This document shows positions 18,038-27,161 of a stretch of 64,000 nt of DNA, in pieces. The stretch covers positions 310,001-374,000 of the forward strand of contig OZ244212.1 of the NCBI GenBank assembly GCA_965216695.1. The letters run 5' to 3'. Source of the DNA: G965216695 sp965216695. Lineage in GTDB: Bacteria > Pseudomonadota > Gammaproteobacteria > Pseudomonadales > Azotimanducaceae. Every line of letters starts with the position of its first letter. The first letter of the stretch is position 1. Both the position numbers and the translations under genes were made by a program. Below the pieces are notes generated by a model. The model saw only the letters and a list, made by a program, of their open reading frames with translations. It did no database searches and was not told where the DNA came from.

Positions 18038-19279
18038 TCAGAGACCTCCAAGGCGGAGCCGCGCCCGCACACCCGATTCGGTCTGATCAGCCGAACTGAT
18101 CTCCACGTTCAGACCATTGCCGGCAAACGCGTTTTTCAGCGATTCGAGTTCCTGATAGCTCGGAATCTCGAGATCCAATACGAGTTCGTCGCGCTGGGCT
18201 GTGTAGTTCATTCCAAGCACGCGCATGCCGGCGGACAGCGTGCGCGCTAAATGTCCGAGAAAACCATTGATCCCCACGCCGTCCGCCGCCGACGCATCTC
18301 CGATCCTCTGCGCCACCGTCCGGCGGATGCTACTTCGTGGCAAACTTTCGCCCGGGTAGATGTCCTTGTAGAGCGCCTGCGCCTGCTCCTCCTGTACATC
18401 GGCACGGTTGCTCGCCCACCACCCCTGCACCACCGCTGATGCCAGCGCGACGATGAACCACAGCGCAGCCAGTCCTGCGACCGTACGCCACACCCCGGAT
18501 ACACCCGCCCGGCTCGCTGTCGGTGCAAATGCTCCTTGCAACATATTGATCGCCGGGGCGCGTGCGCGCCAGCGATCGGCCAATAGTGTCAAAGCGCTCT
18601 TATTCTGATCCGCTGCCCGCGGAGCGCTGATGGTGACGTCGGTCGGAAGCTCGGATCGCTCGGCGTCCGTGAGACGCCCATTCACGAGCGCGAGCGTGGA
18701 TTCCTCCAGCGACGCCAATGCAAATTCGAGATTGTCGCGGTCCACGGTCGCCGCTTGCCCGCCGGCCTTCAGCAACACCTGATCGCCGTCGATGAGCACA
18801 TAAGCGGTGTCTTTTTCTTCCGGCAGCAGGTCCGCTTCTGCGATGACGTGGCCCGGTTCCAGCAGCATGTCGCGACAACATGTCAGCCAGTGCTCCAACA
18901 ACTCGGCATCCACCAGATTGCATCGAACAGGCGTGCCCCGGCTCATGGGCCCGAAGCCGATGTGCATCCGGTCGATGTCGCCGGCAATGAACTCCTCCAC
19001 CACGTATGGGGCCGCTTTGCGCATCTGCGCGACGTTCTTGCCGGGCACTTCACAGGACACACCCAGTACGTGCTCGCTTGGTATCAGCACCACGACATTG
19101 TCCGGATTGGAGACCCATCCTGCGCCGGGATCCACAAGCTCTGACAGGCCCCGGTAGTCGGCAACCCCGCTGGCGCGAGCCGACCCGTCGTCATCCACAA
19201 TCAGCCATTCGGCGCCGACGTCGAACCCATCGTCCAATCGCAGAGCCGGTGAGAGAAATCGAATGAACAGCTTTGGCAT
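18038..19279 (-). CDS. gspL: Type II secretion protein GspL
   Basis: A 413-aa protein linking the GspE ATPase to the membrane platform. The N-terminal two thirds is the cytoplasmic actin-like domain (residues about 1-255), then a span (VAGLAALWFIVALASAVVQG) and a periplasmic ferredoxin-like domain that pairs with GspM. The gene is separated from gspK by 199 bases, nearly all of them a MITE-like insertion. The AAGG at the element's end and the few bases after it now form the ribosome-binding region of gspL. Confidence 0.88.
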   Translation of the reverse strand: MPKLFIRFLSPALRLDDGFDVGAEWLIVDDDGSARASGVADYRGLSELVDPGAGWVSNPDNVVVLIPSEHVLGVSCEVPGKNVAQMRKAAPYVVEEFIAGDIDRMHIGFGPMSRGTPVRCNLVDAELLEHWLTCCRDMLLEPGHVIAEADLLPEEKDTAYVLIDGDQVLLKAGGQAATVDRDNLEFALASLEESTLALVNGRLTDAERSELPTDVTISAPRAADQNKSALTLLADRWRARAPAINMLQGAFAPTASRAGVSGVWRTVAGLAALWFIVALASAVVQGWWASNRADVQEEQAQALYKDIYPGESLPRSSIRRTVAQRIGDASAADGVGINGFLGHLARTLSAGMRVLGMNYTAQRDELVLDLEIPSYQELESLKNAFAGNGLNVEISSADQTESGVRARLRLGGL

Positions 19280-19284
19280 GCCTG

Positions 19285-19482
19285 TTAGCCTTGATGAGAC
19301 AAAAATGTGCGCGACCCAGACGCTTTAGACAGTGTGTTTCGGGAGCGCGCACAGCGTTTCGCGAGGGGAGCATACTCAACGGTATGTGACCCGAACGAAA
19401 GGCGAGCACGGTCGCGAAATGCGCTGGATAAACCGAGCCAAAGGCGCTCTGGGCGGGTAGATTTTTGTCTCATCAAGGTTAG
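19285..19482. mobile_element. MITE-like element with 18-bp terminal inverted repeats between gspK and gspL
   Basis: The 190-base body (19289-19478) starts with CCTTGATGAGACAAAAAT and ends with its exact reverse complement (19461-19478). It is flanked by TTAG on both sides (19285-19288 and 19479-19482), as expected for a 4-bp target duplication. The interior is an imperfect long palindrome with CATAC/GTATG (19371-19375, 19382-19386) at its middle. It has no transposase or other convincing gene. Removing the body and one TTAG would leave gspK's TAA five bases before gspL's ATG, with GGAGGG as ribosome-binding site: exactly the tight junction seen elsewhere in this operon. Confidence 0.8.
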
Positions 19483-20453
19483 CCCTCCGATTCCTGAGCG
19501 GCATCGCTCAGCTGAAACAGGCTGCGAAAGCGTGTGCCCAGATCCCGCGCCATGATATGCATCTGACCGCTGTCATCCCGCCGCAGCATGCTCGACAACG
19601 CAACTCGAGCCCCACCGATGTGTACCTGCACCTGCATCTCGAAGTATTCGCTCCTCACGTCCAGAATTTCCGTTGTGGCCACAAACTGTTCGTGATCCGA
19701 TATGAATTCCTGAACACTCGTATACGCCCGCTCCGATTCTACTAGACTTGCGAGATTCACGGTCAGTAGCGTGGGGTCCAGCGACTGTAACACCTCTTCC
19801 GGTGCTGTGTTGACGTTGATCCGCAGCTTGTCACTGGGAAGCACGCACACAAATGGCCGGATCTTCGCGTACGTCTCGTCATCCATTTCCGGCAGCAGGC
19901 GCAATTCGGATACGTGACCGGCATTGGTATTCGGCGTGCGGTATGCGGGTTCGAACAGCAGGTACTCACCGTCCTCCGCGCCCTGCGCCGCGGTCTCCGC
20001 ATCCGCATCTACCCAATCCATCCACTGCGGCGCATACCGGTCCGGCACGCCGAGGGCTGCCAGCAGCAACTTGAACCGTTCCATGTTCAGCTCCGCGTTT
20101 TCGCCGCCCAGGCTGTTGAGATTCAGGCAACCGTGAAGGTCGCGCAGTCGAATCTCCATGTAGGCGTCGTCGTATTCGTCCAACTCGAACGGGGCTAAAG
20201 GTTGCGCCCAGACCTCGGACAGCGTGTCCAGACCGGGTCCAGATTGACTGAAATCATCGTACAGTACCTGGCGCACGAAGGTCTCTGCCCCGAGCGCGTA
20301 CGCCAAGGCCTGAGCCTGCGCCTCGCTGTTGCGGGCACCCGCAATCACAATGGCATGACGGGAAAGCATCTGGTACGCCAGCGCGGACAGCAGCGCGACG
20401 ATGAGCAGTATCGCCAGCAGAGCGACGCCGGCTACAGCGCGGCGACCGGCCAC
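19479..20453 (-). CDS. gspK: Type II secretion minor pseudopilin GspK
   Basis: A 324-aa minor pseudopilin that caps the pseudopilus with GspI and GspJ. The hydrophobic helix GVALLAILLIVALLSALAYQM stands at the N-terminus, followed by the large globular domain with NLNSLGGEN and DKLRINVNTAPEEVL, a typical GspK helix-hairpin segment. The frame extends upstream to 20750, but the region before 20453 reads as the shadow of gspJ. GTG 20453 has GGAAAG six to eight bases upstream and gives the normal family length. It overlaps gspJ by 22 bases. The TAA stop lies within the TTAG repeat of the MITE-like element. Confidence 0.87.
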   Translation of the reverse strand: MAGRRAVAGVALLAILLIVALLSALAYQMLSRHAIVIAGARNSEAQAQALAYALGAETFVRQVLYDDFSQSGPGLDTLSEVWAQPLAPFELDEYDDAYMEIRLRDLHGCLNLNSLGGENAELNMERFKLLLAALGVPDRYAPQWMDWVDADAETAAQGAEDGEYLLFEPAYRTPNTNAGHVSELRLLPEMDDETYAKIRPFVCVLPSDKLRINVNTAPEEVLQSLDPTLLTVNLASLVESERAYTSVQEFISDHEQFVATTEILDVRSEYFEMQVQVHIGGARVALSSMLRRDDSGQMHIMARDLGTRFRSLFQLSDAAQESEG

Positions 20454-21034
20454 AGTCTTTCCACTTCGCCGAAGGGGGCAATCTCGAGGCGTACGATCAC
20501 CGCTGCAAGCCGGATCGGCGAGCCATCGACCGTGGCCGCGGCCGTCGGCCAGAACCGGTGTTCCTCGCCCGTTTCGTCCACAGCGACAAAGTCGAGGCTT
20601 TCCACACCTTCCAGAAGAACCTGCGCCTCGGGTTCCGAAGCCGGCGTGCGGTCGAGCGACCACCAGTACGCCCGATAGAGCGTATCGCCGTCGAGCCGGT
20701 ACGCTACACGCTGCAGGTTGGACCGCGCATGGCCAAGCGGGTTGGCCCAACCCGCACGCGTGAACTCCGCCAATCCATCTGCGCCTATCAGGAGCGCCGC
20801 CACCGGGTCACCCAACTGGTCGCGAACCGGGCGATTGGCCACCTGCAGCACGTCGCGTTCCAGCAGAGTCATTGCCCGTTGTACCGCCGCGAGGCGCTGA
20901 GTGCGCTCCTGAAGCAACGTGTAGTTGTCGATTACCCGGCTCACAATCTGACTGGCAATAACGCCCAGGATTGCGAACACAGCGATCGCAACGACCATCT
21001 CGATCAATGTGAATCCACGCGCGCGTCCCCGCAT
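20432..21034 (-). CDS. gspJ: Type II secretion minor pseudopilin GspJ
   Basis: A 200-aa minor pseudopilin with the prepilin cleavage region GFTLIEMVVAIAVFAILG at its N-terminus; Glu at +5 is present for peptidase processing and helix packing. The remainder is the beta-rich GspJ domain. The ATG shares one base with the gspI stop (TGATG), indicating coupled translation. Confidence 0.88.
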   Translation of the reverse strand: MRGRARGFTLIEMVVAIAVFAILGVIASQIVSRVIDNYTLLQERTQRLAAVQRAMTLLERDVLQVANRPVRDQLGDPVAALLIGADGLAEFTRAGWANPLGHARSNLQRVAYRLDGDTLYRAYWWSLDRTPASEPEAQVLLEGVESLDFVAVDETGEEHRFWPTAAATVDGSPIRLAAVIVRLEIAPFGEVERLWPVAAL

Positions 21035-21462
21035 CAGTGACGGCCCACGAACGTGACAAGTTCATCAAAGGGCCCCGTGCGGTCACCGTCAACCAATTCG
21101 TAGACCCGCACTTCTACACGGCGCAACCAGGGATGCTGTGTGGATCTCACCTGAGTTTCCACCTGCCAGTCACGCCGCCCCATCACGACCCGCTCCCGGT
21201 CCGTGCCGGTGGATATGGCTTCGCTGCCATCGGAGTGTTCCAGGCGGGCACGATGAGCCGCGTTCTGAGCTACCCATTCGGCGACCGCCTTGCGCTCGAG
21301 TGCAAAGGTCTGTTGCACAATCTCGCCGACCCGTGCGGACACCGTGAATCCCGCCACAGCAAGCACCACCAGCGCAATCAGCAACTCCAGCAGCGTGAAT
21401 CCTATCTCACGTCGTCGCGGCGCACTTCGGCGCGGCCGATGCCGTCGCTGGAAATGATCCAT
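21034..21462 (-). CDS. gspI: Type II secretion minor pseudopilin GspI
   Basis: A 142-aa minor pseudopilin with GFTLLELLIALVVLAVAGF after a basic leader of about 20 residues. The leader is rich in Arg and longer than usual because the ATG lies inside gspH (61-base overlap); I see no better in-frame start nearer the cleavage site. Length and C-terminal domain fit GspI. Confidence 0.85.
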   Translation of the reverse strand: MDHFQRRHRPRRSAPRRREIGFTLLELLIALVVLAVAGFTVSARVGEIVQQTFALERKAVAEWVAQNAAHRARLEHSDGSEAISTGTDRERVVMGRRDWQVETQVRSTQHPWLRRVEVRVYELVDGDRTGPFDELVTFVGRH

Positions 21463-21905
21463 GCTCTCGTCTCCCAGTCAGGCTCCACATACAGGCTGAA
21501 CGGCGTGACCTCACCGCTGGAAAAAATCACGAGATCCGGCAGATCCTCCTCTCCCGCGTTCGGCAGTTCCACCTCGTCGTGTTTGACGCGCAGCGACATG
21601 GACTCGTCGACCCCCACGCGCTGCAATGGCCGGTCGCTCCACCGCAGCCACGACCCGGCGTCGACGTCGAACTCTGCGAACTCGTAGCCGTCCGGTTCAA
21701 CATACACGCCCCATTCGGCATTGCGCTGCAGCGAGAACGTGCGCGCCAGCTCGAACCGCTGCACGAACTGGTACGCCTCGCCCTCCAGGCGCTTCTCGGA
21801 GTCTGCGCCGGTGAATCCCAGCACCACTGTGGCTACCACGATAGCAACAATCGTGACGACCACCAGAATCTCGATCAACGTAAACCCGCTGCAGCGTCGC
21901 TTCAT
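21402..21905 (-). CDS. gspH: Type II secretion minor pseudopilin GspH
   Basis: A 167-aa pseudopilin with the cleavage motif GFTLIEILVVVTIVAIVVATVVLG a few residues from the start. ATG 21905 is preferred; a GTG five codons upstream (21920) would add MRARP and cannot be excluded, as neither has a clear Shine-Dalgarno. The globular domain resembles GspH/XcpU. It overlaps the downstream gspI. Confidence 0.85.
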   Translation of the reverse strand: MKRRCSGFTLIEILVVVTIVAIVVATVVLGFTGADSEKRLEGEAYQFVQRFELARTFSLQRNAEWGVYVEPDGYEFAEFDVDAGSWLRWSDRPLQRVGVDESMSLRVKHDEVELPNAGEEDLPDLVIFSSGEVTPFSLYVEPDWETRAWIISSDGIGRAEVRRDDVR

Positions 21906-21926
21906 TGGGCGAGCACGCACGGGGCG

Positions 21927-22349
21927 TTAGAGTTCCGCGAAATGAATGTCCTGGTTCAGACCGTCGCCGCCGTCTGCGCCGTCCGCGCCAAGTGAAAACA
22001 ACGAGAAATCGTTGTCATTACGTTCGTAGATGTAGGGCGAACCCCAGGGGTCCGTCGGCAGCTTCTTAATGTAACCGTCCGGGTTGTAATTTTTCGGCTC
22101 AGGAAAACCGCTCGGCTTGGTTACAAGGGCTTCAAGACCCTGGTCCGTGGTTGGGTACTGCAAATTGTCGAGCCGATATATATCAAGCGCGTTCGCCAAC
22201 GACCTCAGGTCACTCTTGGCCGCCTCCAGTCGGGCCTGGTCCGGTCGACCGAGCAAATTGGGAACGATCACTGCACCGAGAATGCCGATGATCACGACCA
22301 CCACGAGCACCTCGATCAGCGTAAAACCTCCGGATTTTCCGTTCATCAC
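21927..22349 (-). CDS. gspG: Type II secretion major pseudopilin GspG
   Basis: A 140-aa major pseudopilin. After a seven-residue leader it has GGFTLIEVLVVVVIIGILGAVIVPNLLGRPDQAR, followed by the conserved YPTTDQGLEALV segment, DPWGSPY, and the calcium-site-like C-terminus SLGADGADGGDGLNQDI. These are diagnostic of GspG rather than type IV pilins. Two adjacent ATG codons leave the exact start open by one residue. Confidence 0.95.
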   Translation of the reverse strand: MMNGKSGGFTLIEVLVVVVIIGILGAVIVPNLLGRPDQARLEAAKSDLRSLANALDIYRLDNLQYPTTDQGLEALVTKPSGFPEPKNYNPDGYIKKLPTDPWGSPYIYERNDNDFSLFSLGADGADGGDGLNQDIHFAEL

Positions 22350-22360
22350 TTCTATACCCG

Positions 22361-23575
22361 CTATACCAACTGATTCATATTCAAGATGGGCAAAAGCACT
22401 GCCATAACGATGAACAGTACCAGACCGCCCATCAAAAGGTACATCAAAGGCTCGATCAACCGTACCAACGTCGTCACGATACGGTTCACGTCGGTGTTCT
22501 GATACTGCGCCACGCGACGCAGCATCGTATCGAGCTCCCCACTCGCCTCACCACTCGCCACCATGTGCAGCAGCATCGGCGGAAGATACCCCACACCTTC
22601 CAGCGATGCGCGCAGGCTCGCGCCTTCGCTGACCCGGACGGTCGCTGCGTCGAGCCGCCGCTGAAGCCAGGTGTTGGCCACTACTTGCGATGCAATTCGC
22701 ATAGCTTCTACCAGCGGTACCCCGGACCCCGCCAGAATGCTTATTGTGTTCGCATACCGCGCCGTGTTTGCTGCGCGAGCGATCCTTCCGACGAGGGGCC
22801 ATTCAAGAATGGCACGATCCCAACGCAGACGGACCCCGGGCCGAGCGAGCGCCCAGCGCGCCAACACAATCAGGCCGATAAACAACGCCAGCACCGCCCA
22901 CCAGTAACTGACCATGAACTCGGAACAGGCGATCAGCACTCGGGTCATCGCGGGCAGTTCGCGGCCCATGTTCTCAATGACACCCACCATGTCGGGAACG
23001 ACATAGACCATCAGGCCGCCAACGATCAGCAGTGCCAGCACAAAGAGAATGACCGGGTAAAACATGGCCATCTGAACATTGCGCGAAGATTCGAACTGCT
23101 GTTCGGTGTAGTCGGCAAGATTTTCCAATACGCCGTCGAGTCGCCCCGATTGTTCGCCCGACGCGACGGTCGACCGGTACATCTGCGAAAAGCTGTTGGA
23201 ATACTCGGCCAGACTGGCTGCAAGCGAATGACCTTCCAGCACCCGGCTGCGGATACCCATGACGAGCGCGCCCACATGCGGCTTCTCGGATTGTTGGGCC
23301 ACCGCCTGCAAGGCTTCCTCGATCGGCAAACCGGCCGCCACGAGCGTGGCCATCTGGCGGGTGAACATCACGCGATCCAGAGCCCCGAGTCGCCGCGAGA
23401 ACCATGACATGGAACTCGATTCTTTCTGCTCCCGCGCGGCCGCAGCGGAAACGTCCAGTGGCACCAACCCTTTGTCGCGTAACAGCTGTCGAATCTGCCG
23501 GACGCTATCGGCCTCCAGCACGCCTCGCTGCTGTTTGCCGCGTTCATCCAGAGCGGTGTATTGAAACGCTGCCAT
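22361..23575 (-). CDS. gspF: Type II secretion platform protein GspF
   Basis: A 404-aa polytopic inner-membrane protein with two GspF/PilC repeats, three spans, and the opening FQYTALDERGKQQRGVLEAD typical of GspF. Conserved LPIEEALQAVAQQSE and GVPLVEAMRIASQVV segments occupy the equivalent position of each repeat. It interacts with GspE and GspL. It lies 77 bases after gspE and 11 bases before gspG. Confidence 0.95.
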   Translation of the reverse strand: MAAFQYTALDERGKQQRGVLEADSVRQIRQLLRDKGLVPLDVSAAAAREQKESSSMSWFSRRLGALDRVMFTRQMATLVAAGLPIEEALQAVAQQSEKPHVGALVMGIRSRVLEGHSLAASLAEYSNSFSQMYRSTVASGEQSGRLDGVLENLADYTEQQFESSRNVQMAMFYPVILFVLALLIVGGLMVYVVPDMVGVIENMGRELPAMTRVLIACSEFMVSYWWAVLALFIGLIVLARWALARPGVRLRWDRAILEWPLVGRIARAANTARYANTISILAGSGVPLVEAMRIASQVVANTWLQRRLDAATVRVSEGASLRASLEGVGYLPPMLLHMVASGEASGELDTMLRRVAQYQNTDVNRIVTTLVRLIEPLMYLLMGGLVLFIVMAVLLPILNMNQLV

Positions 23576-23652
23576 CGTCTAAGCAAATCGAATATTGACG
23601 GATTCGGGCAACAAACGGACGGTCTACGGGTCGCAGAATCGACGCGGGAACC

Positions 23653-25260
23653 TCACGTCTCCAACGCCACGCGAAGCACTTCCTGCACCGTCGTCACACC
23701 CGTTAGGATCTTCTCGACCCCGTCGTCCTTGATGCCCGGGGTCGACTTGCGCGCATGAGCAATCAGTTCCTGCTCGGAAGCCTGATCGTGGATCAGCTGA
23801 CGCATGCCGTCGTCCATCATCACCAGCTCGTAGATGCCGGTGCGACCCCTGAAACCTGAACTTGCACAGACATCACATCCAACAGAATCAAAGACTTGCG
23901 CCTCATTCTTACCAAGAAACTTTAACTCTGCTTTGTTCGCCGGCCGCGGCTTTTTGCAATCGTCACACAGCACGCGAACCAGCCGTTGAGCGAGCGTGCC
24001 GACAAGTGAAGATGACAGCAGGAAAGGTTCAACGCCCATATCAACCAACCGTGTGACCGCGCCAACGGCGGTATTGGTGTGCAGCGTCGACATCACCAGA
24101 TGGCCTGTCAGACTCGCCTGCACCGCGATTTCTGCCGTTTCCAGGTCGCGAACCTCGCCGACCATCACAACGTCCGGATCCTGACGCAGAATCGCACGCA
24201 AGCCACGGGCGAAGGTCATATCGGCCTTCGTGTTCACCTGGGTCTGTCCGATCCCGGGAAGGTTGTATTCGATCGGATCTTCCACCGTGAGAATGTTGAT
24301 CGTGTTCGCGCTCAGCTCGGCAAGCGACGCGTACAGAGTGGTGGTCTTACCCGACCCTGTGGGGCCGGTAACCAGGAAGATACCGTGCGGCTTGTTCACC
24401 ATCTGCCGCAAACGCGACAACGTCGCCGGATCCATGCCCAGATTCGCAAGCCGCAGCCGGCCCGCCTGTTTGTCGAGTAAGCGCAGCACCACACGCTCGC
24501 CGTTGCTGGCCGGCATGGTCGATACGCGCACGTCTACTTCGCGCCCACCCACCCGCAACGAAATACGTCCATCCTGGGGCACCCGCTTCTCGGCGATATC
24601 GAGCCGCGCCATGACCTTGATCCGGGAAACGAGCAATGGGGCAAGTTCACGCTTTGGTCGCACCACTTCCCGCATGACGCCGTCCACGCGAAAACGGACG
24701 ACGAGTTCTTTCTCGAACGTCTCCACGTGTATATCCGACGCGTCTTCGCGGATTGCTTCCGTCAGCAACGCGTTAATAAGACGAATGATGGGCGCGTCGT
24801 CTTCCTGCTCGAGCAGGTCTTCGGTTTCGGGAACGCTCTCCGCGATGCTCGCAAGATCCATTTCGTCGCCCAGATCCTGAACCATCTGGCGCGCCTCGGA
24901 CGAGTCGCGCGCATACGCGGTAGACAGCAGCGCATCGAATTCCTGAGGGGCAACCATCTTCACTGAGATTGGGCGCCGGGCGAACCGTTTGATCTCTGCC
25001 AGGGTTGTCAGTGACGGTTTGGTTTTGCACGCAACGATCACCTGACCCCGCGGCGTCGTTTCGTTCAGCAACACGGCGCCGAAACGCTTCGCAAACGCAA
25101 ACGGCAGCGACCGCACTGCGCCGGGTTCTGCAATCGCGTCAATTGCCGGTATACCTTCCGTCATCGCATCGTCTGCCGGGCCGTGCTCGTTGATCTGTGT
25201 CGTGTCGTCTTTACCAGGCGATTTCCCCGATGAACCGCCATTGACTACCGTGTGTTCCAC
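23653..25260 (-). CDS. gspE: Type II secretion ATPase GspE
   Basis: A 535-aa hexameric secretion ATPase. The Walker A motif is GPTGSGKTTT at residues 299-308; the Asp box TVEDPIEY, Walker B region QDPDVVMVGEVRD and His box follow. A C-terminal tetracysteine zinc element is present (CDDC ... CDVC). The N-terminal 45 residues are polar and family-atypical; ATG 25260 has a strong GAGGGAAGA Shine-Dalgarno, supporting this start. It is the first gene of the operon gspE-F-G-H-I-J-K-L-M. Confidence 0.95.
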   Translation of the reverse strand: MEHTVVNGGSSGKSPGKDDTTQINEHGPADDAMTEGIPAIDAIAEPGAVRSLPFAFAKRFGAVLLNETTPRGQVIVACKTKPSLTTLAEIKRFARRPISVKMVAPQEFDALLSTAYARDSSEARQMVQDLGDEMDLASIAESVPETEDLLEQEDDAPIIRLINALLTEAIREDASDIHVETFEKELVVRFRVDGVMREVVRPKRELAPLLVSRIKVMARLDIAEKRVPQDGRISLRVGGREVDVRVSTMPASNGERVVLRLLDKQAGRLRLANLGMDPATLSRLRQMVNKPHGIFLVTGPTGSGKTTTLYASLAELSANTINILTVEDPIEYNLPGIGQTQVNTKADMTFARGLRAILRQDPDVVMVGEVRDLETAEIAVQASLTGHLVMSTLHTNTAVGAVTRLVDMGVEPFLLSSSLVGTLAQRLVRVLCDDCKKPRPANKAELKFLGKNEAQVFDSVGCDVCASSGFRGRTGIYELVMMDDGMRQLIHDQASEQELIAHARKSTPGIKDDGVEKILTGVTTVQEVLRVALET

Positions 25261-25319
25261 TGTGTTCTTCCCTCTCTTCCCTTTATCGTCTTGGTCTTCC
25301 GTGCTTGTTCTACTGGCCG

Positions 25320-25345
25320 TTAATCCTGGTTCTTATTCCTGGTTC
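25320..25345. repeat. Tandem 13-base repeat upstream of gspE
   Basis: TTAATCCTGGTTC (25320-25332) is followed at once by TTATTCCTGGTTC, 12 of 13 bases alike, 60-85 bases before the gspE start. On the minus strand, TATGAT lies a little farther upstream and could be a -10 box, with only weak -35 candidates. The rest of the 255-base gap shows nothing else I can name. Confidence 0.35.
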
Positions 25346-25515
25346 ACCGGTTGCACGACCCATCGATCATAGCAGCCAGCGAGGCGATCGCCCTAACGTT
25401 CTCGGTCCGCCGACATCTCCCGTGTCCGGCTCTCTCACACCATCCGGCGGACCCGTTCCTCAATCGACCTTAGCACGCGAAATTACTGAAATCTAAGGAT
25501 TTTGACTCAAATTTG

Positions 25516-26499
25516 TTAACGACGTGCGACGAGTGTCTGTGCGAAATGGACCCCTTCGAACTCGAACGGTTCCACGACTACTGTCAGTCCGAGTGATTCG
25601 AATCGGGCGCTCAACTGCGCGAGCGCATCGTCGTCGAGCGCCGATGACGTGAGATCGAGGATGCGAGCATGGTAGGACCGCGTTTCGGTCACCGCTTCAT
25701 CGATCAGCCGGTACTTGCCATCGAGCGGTAATCGACCCGCGGTCGCCTGATCGAAAACGCGCATGATGCCGGTGATATAGCTGCCAATCTGACCGGACTC
25801 CACCATCCGCGCGGCCGCGTGTTCCAGTTTTCCAACACGCTCATTTACGCTGTGGCGCAGCACTTCTGCACGCTGATCCTTGTCCGGTGCTTTGCCGCGG
25901 CGTTTCAATTGATCGAGCCGGCGCAGCAGCGAGCGCACGGTTTCCGGCAAACCACTTTGCTCGCACAAATCGACCTGCAGCAGTCCGTCGCGGGCCTGCG
26001 AGAGCACCGCAGACTGTTGATGATGGAGCATTGCAGCGAACCGGGCCGGATGGCCGCCTAGCAGACGCGCTACCTCGGCGCATCCGGCATCTAGGTCCGC
26101 GTACTCGAAGCCGAATTGACTGGTTACGAGGTCGAACGAGGCGTCGGGGAGTCCGGTCCGCTCGAGCGGAGTGTTTCCGTGGAAGTCGACGCGCGCGAGA
26201 ATGTCGAATGTATCAGACTCGGTAACCATCGCGAGGGGATCGATGTCTGCCGCATCGACGCCCACGACCTCGAGATCGAGTGTTTTGTGATCTGAGTACT
26301 GCATTGCCAGCACGGCCACGGCCCCATTACCGGTTGCCATATCCAGCACTCGACTGCCCGCGGCCAAGTCCGCGAACTGTGCGTTCCAGAACGCACCCAC
26401 CACGCCGTCGTAGTTTTCGGCGAAGCGTCCCACGAACGTCGTGAGCGTCCCCTGCTTCCAGAAGCGGGTCCACTGCTCGGCGCTCAATCGCTCCGACAC
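25516..26499 (-). CDS. Class I SAM-dependent methyltransferase
   Basis: A 327-aa protein with a Rossmann methyltransferase domain in its N-terminal half: motif I VLDMATGNGAVAVLA, acidic VVGVDAAD, and LPDASFDLVTSQFGFEYAD as motif IV/V. The C-terminal half is helical and charged, perhaps a substrate domain. The frame opens at a TTG (26538) inside the neighbour; I prefer GTG 26499, one base after the oxygenase stop. It is the last gene of a TonB receptor-oxygenase-methyltransferase row. The methyl acceptor is unknown. Confidence 0.75.
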   Translation of the reverse strand: MSERLSAEQWTRFWKQGTLTTFVGRFAENYDGVVGAFWNAQFADLAAGSRVLDMATGNGAVAVLAMQYSDHKTLDLEVVGVDAADIDPLAMVTESDTFDILARVDFHGNTPLERTGLPDASFDLVTSQFGFEYADLDAGCAEVARLLGGHPARFAAMLHHQQSAVLSQARDGLLQVDLCEQSGLPETVRSLLRRLDQLKRRGKAPDKDQRAEVLRHSVNERVGKLEHAAARMVESGQIGSYITGIMRVFDQATAGRLPLDGKYRLIDEAVTETRSYHARILDLTSSALDDDALAQLSARFESLGLTVVVEPFEFEGVHFAQTLVARR

Positions 26500-26500
26500 G

Positions 26501-27157
26501 TCAATTCCGCGCGGCGGCAAACCAGAAGTTGGCGGCAATCGTCACACGGGGCCGCTCGCCGCGATACGGCTCGACCCAGTGCATCAGGTACGACGGAAAG
26601 ATCAGCAGTTCGCACGGTTGCATGCGAATCCGAACACCGCTGAACGAGATCTCGCGACGCAGTCTCGCATTACCCGGATCGACGTGCATCGCCGCACCGA
26701 TACGTGGGTCGGAGAACGTCACGCGTCCGGAAAAAGACTCGTCTTCCACATCACCATCACCCGGATCCACGCAATAGATTGCACTCCACGCAGCGTTGGG
26801 ATGATTGTGCGGCTGGAAGTACCCGCCATCCCGCGTCACGTGAAACCAGCAGTGATGATCGAACTGAATCCGGCGCATCTCGTCATCAGTGTATTCGTTG
26901 GCGGCTTGTACGAAACCACCCACGTGGCTATAGAAAAAGCGGCGAAAGTCCTGCACACGCTCGTCGTCCCAGGCCAGGAAGTCGAACGTGCTCTCAAAGA
27001 CTCCGGAATGCTCGGGTTGAGGTGATCGCGGATGCCGCCGTTCGGGCACCTCGTTTTCGAGAATGCACGCTAGCAGTTGCGAGCGAATCGATTCCGAATC
27101 CGTAACACTGCGAAACAACGGCGTGGCAAACGCCAGACTGAAGGGAATGTCGGCCAT
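26501..27157 (-). CDS. 2OG-Fe(II) oxygenase family protein
   Basis: A 218-aa protein of the 2OG-FeII_Oxy_5 type. The iron-binding HNH(P) region is FQPHNHPNAAWSAIYCV, and the distal His and 2OG-binding Arg lie in FPSYLMHWVEPYRGERPRVTIAANFW. Members often neighbour TonB receptors in marine and freshwater proteobacteria; their substrates are not settled. An upstream in-frame ATG (27184) lies inside the terminator hairpin, so ATG 27157 is the likely start. No clear Shine-Dalgarno precedes it. Confidence 0.82.
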   Translation of the reverse strand: MADIPFSLAFATPLFRSVTDSESIRSQLLACILENEVPERRHPRSPQPEHSGVFESTFDFLAWDDERVQDFRRFFYSHVGGFVQAANEYTDDEMRRIQFDHHCWFHVTRDGGYFQPHNHPNAAWSAIYCVDPGDGDVEDESFSGRVTFSDPRIGAAMHVDPGNARLRREISFSGVRIRMQPCELLIFPSYLMHWVEPYRGERPRVTIAANFWFAAARN

Positions 27158-27161
27158 AACG

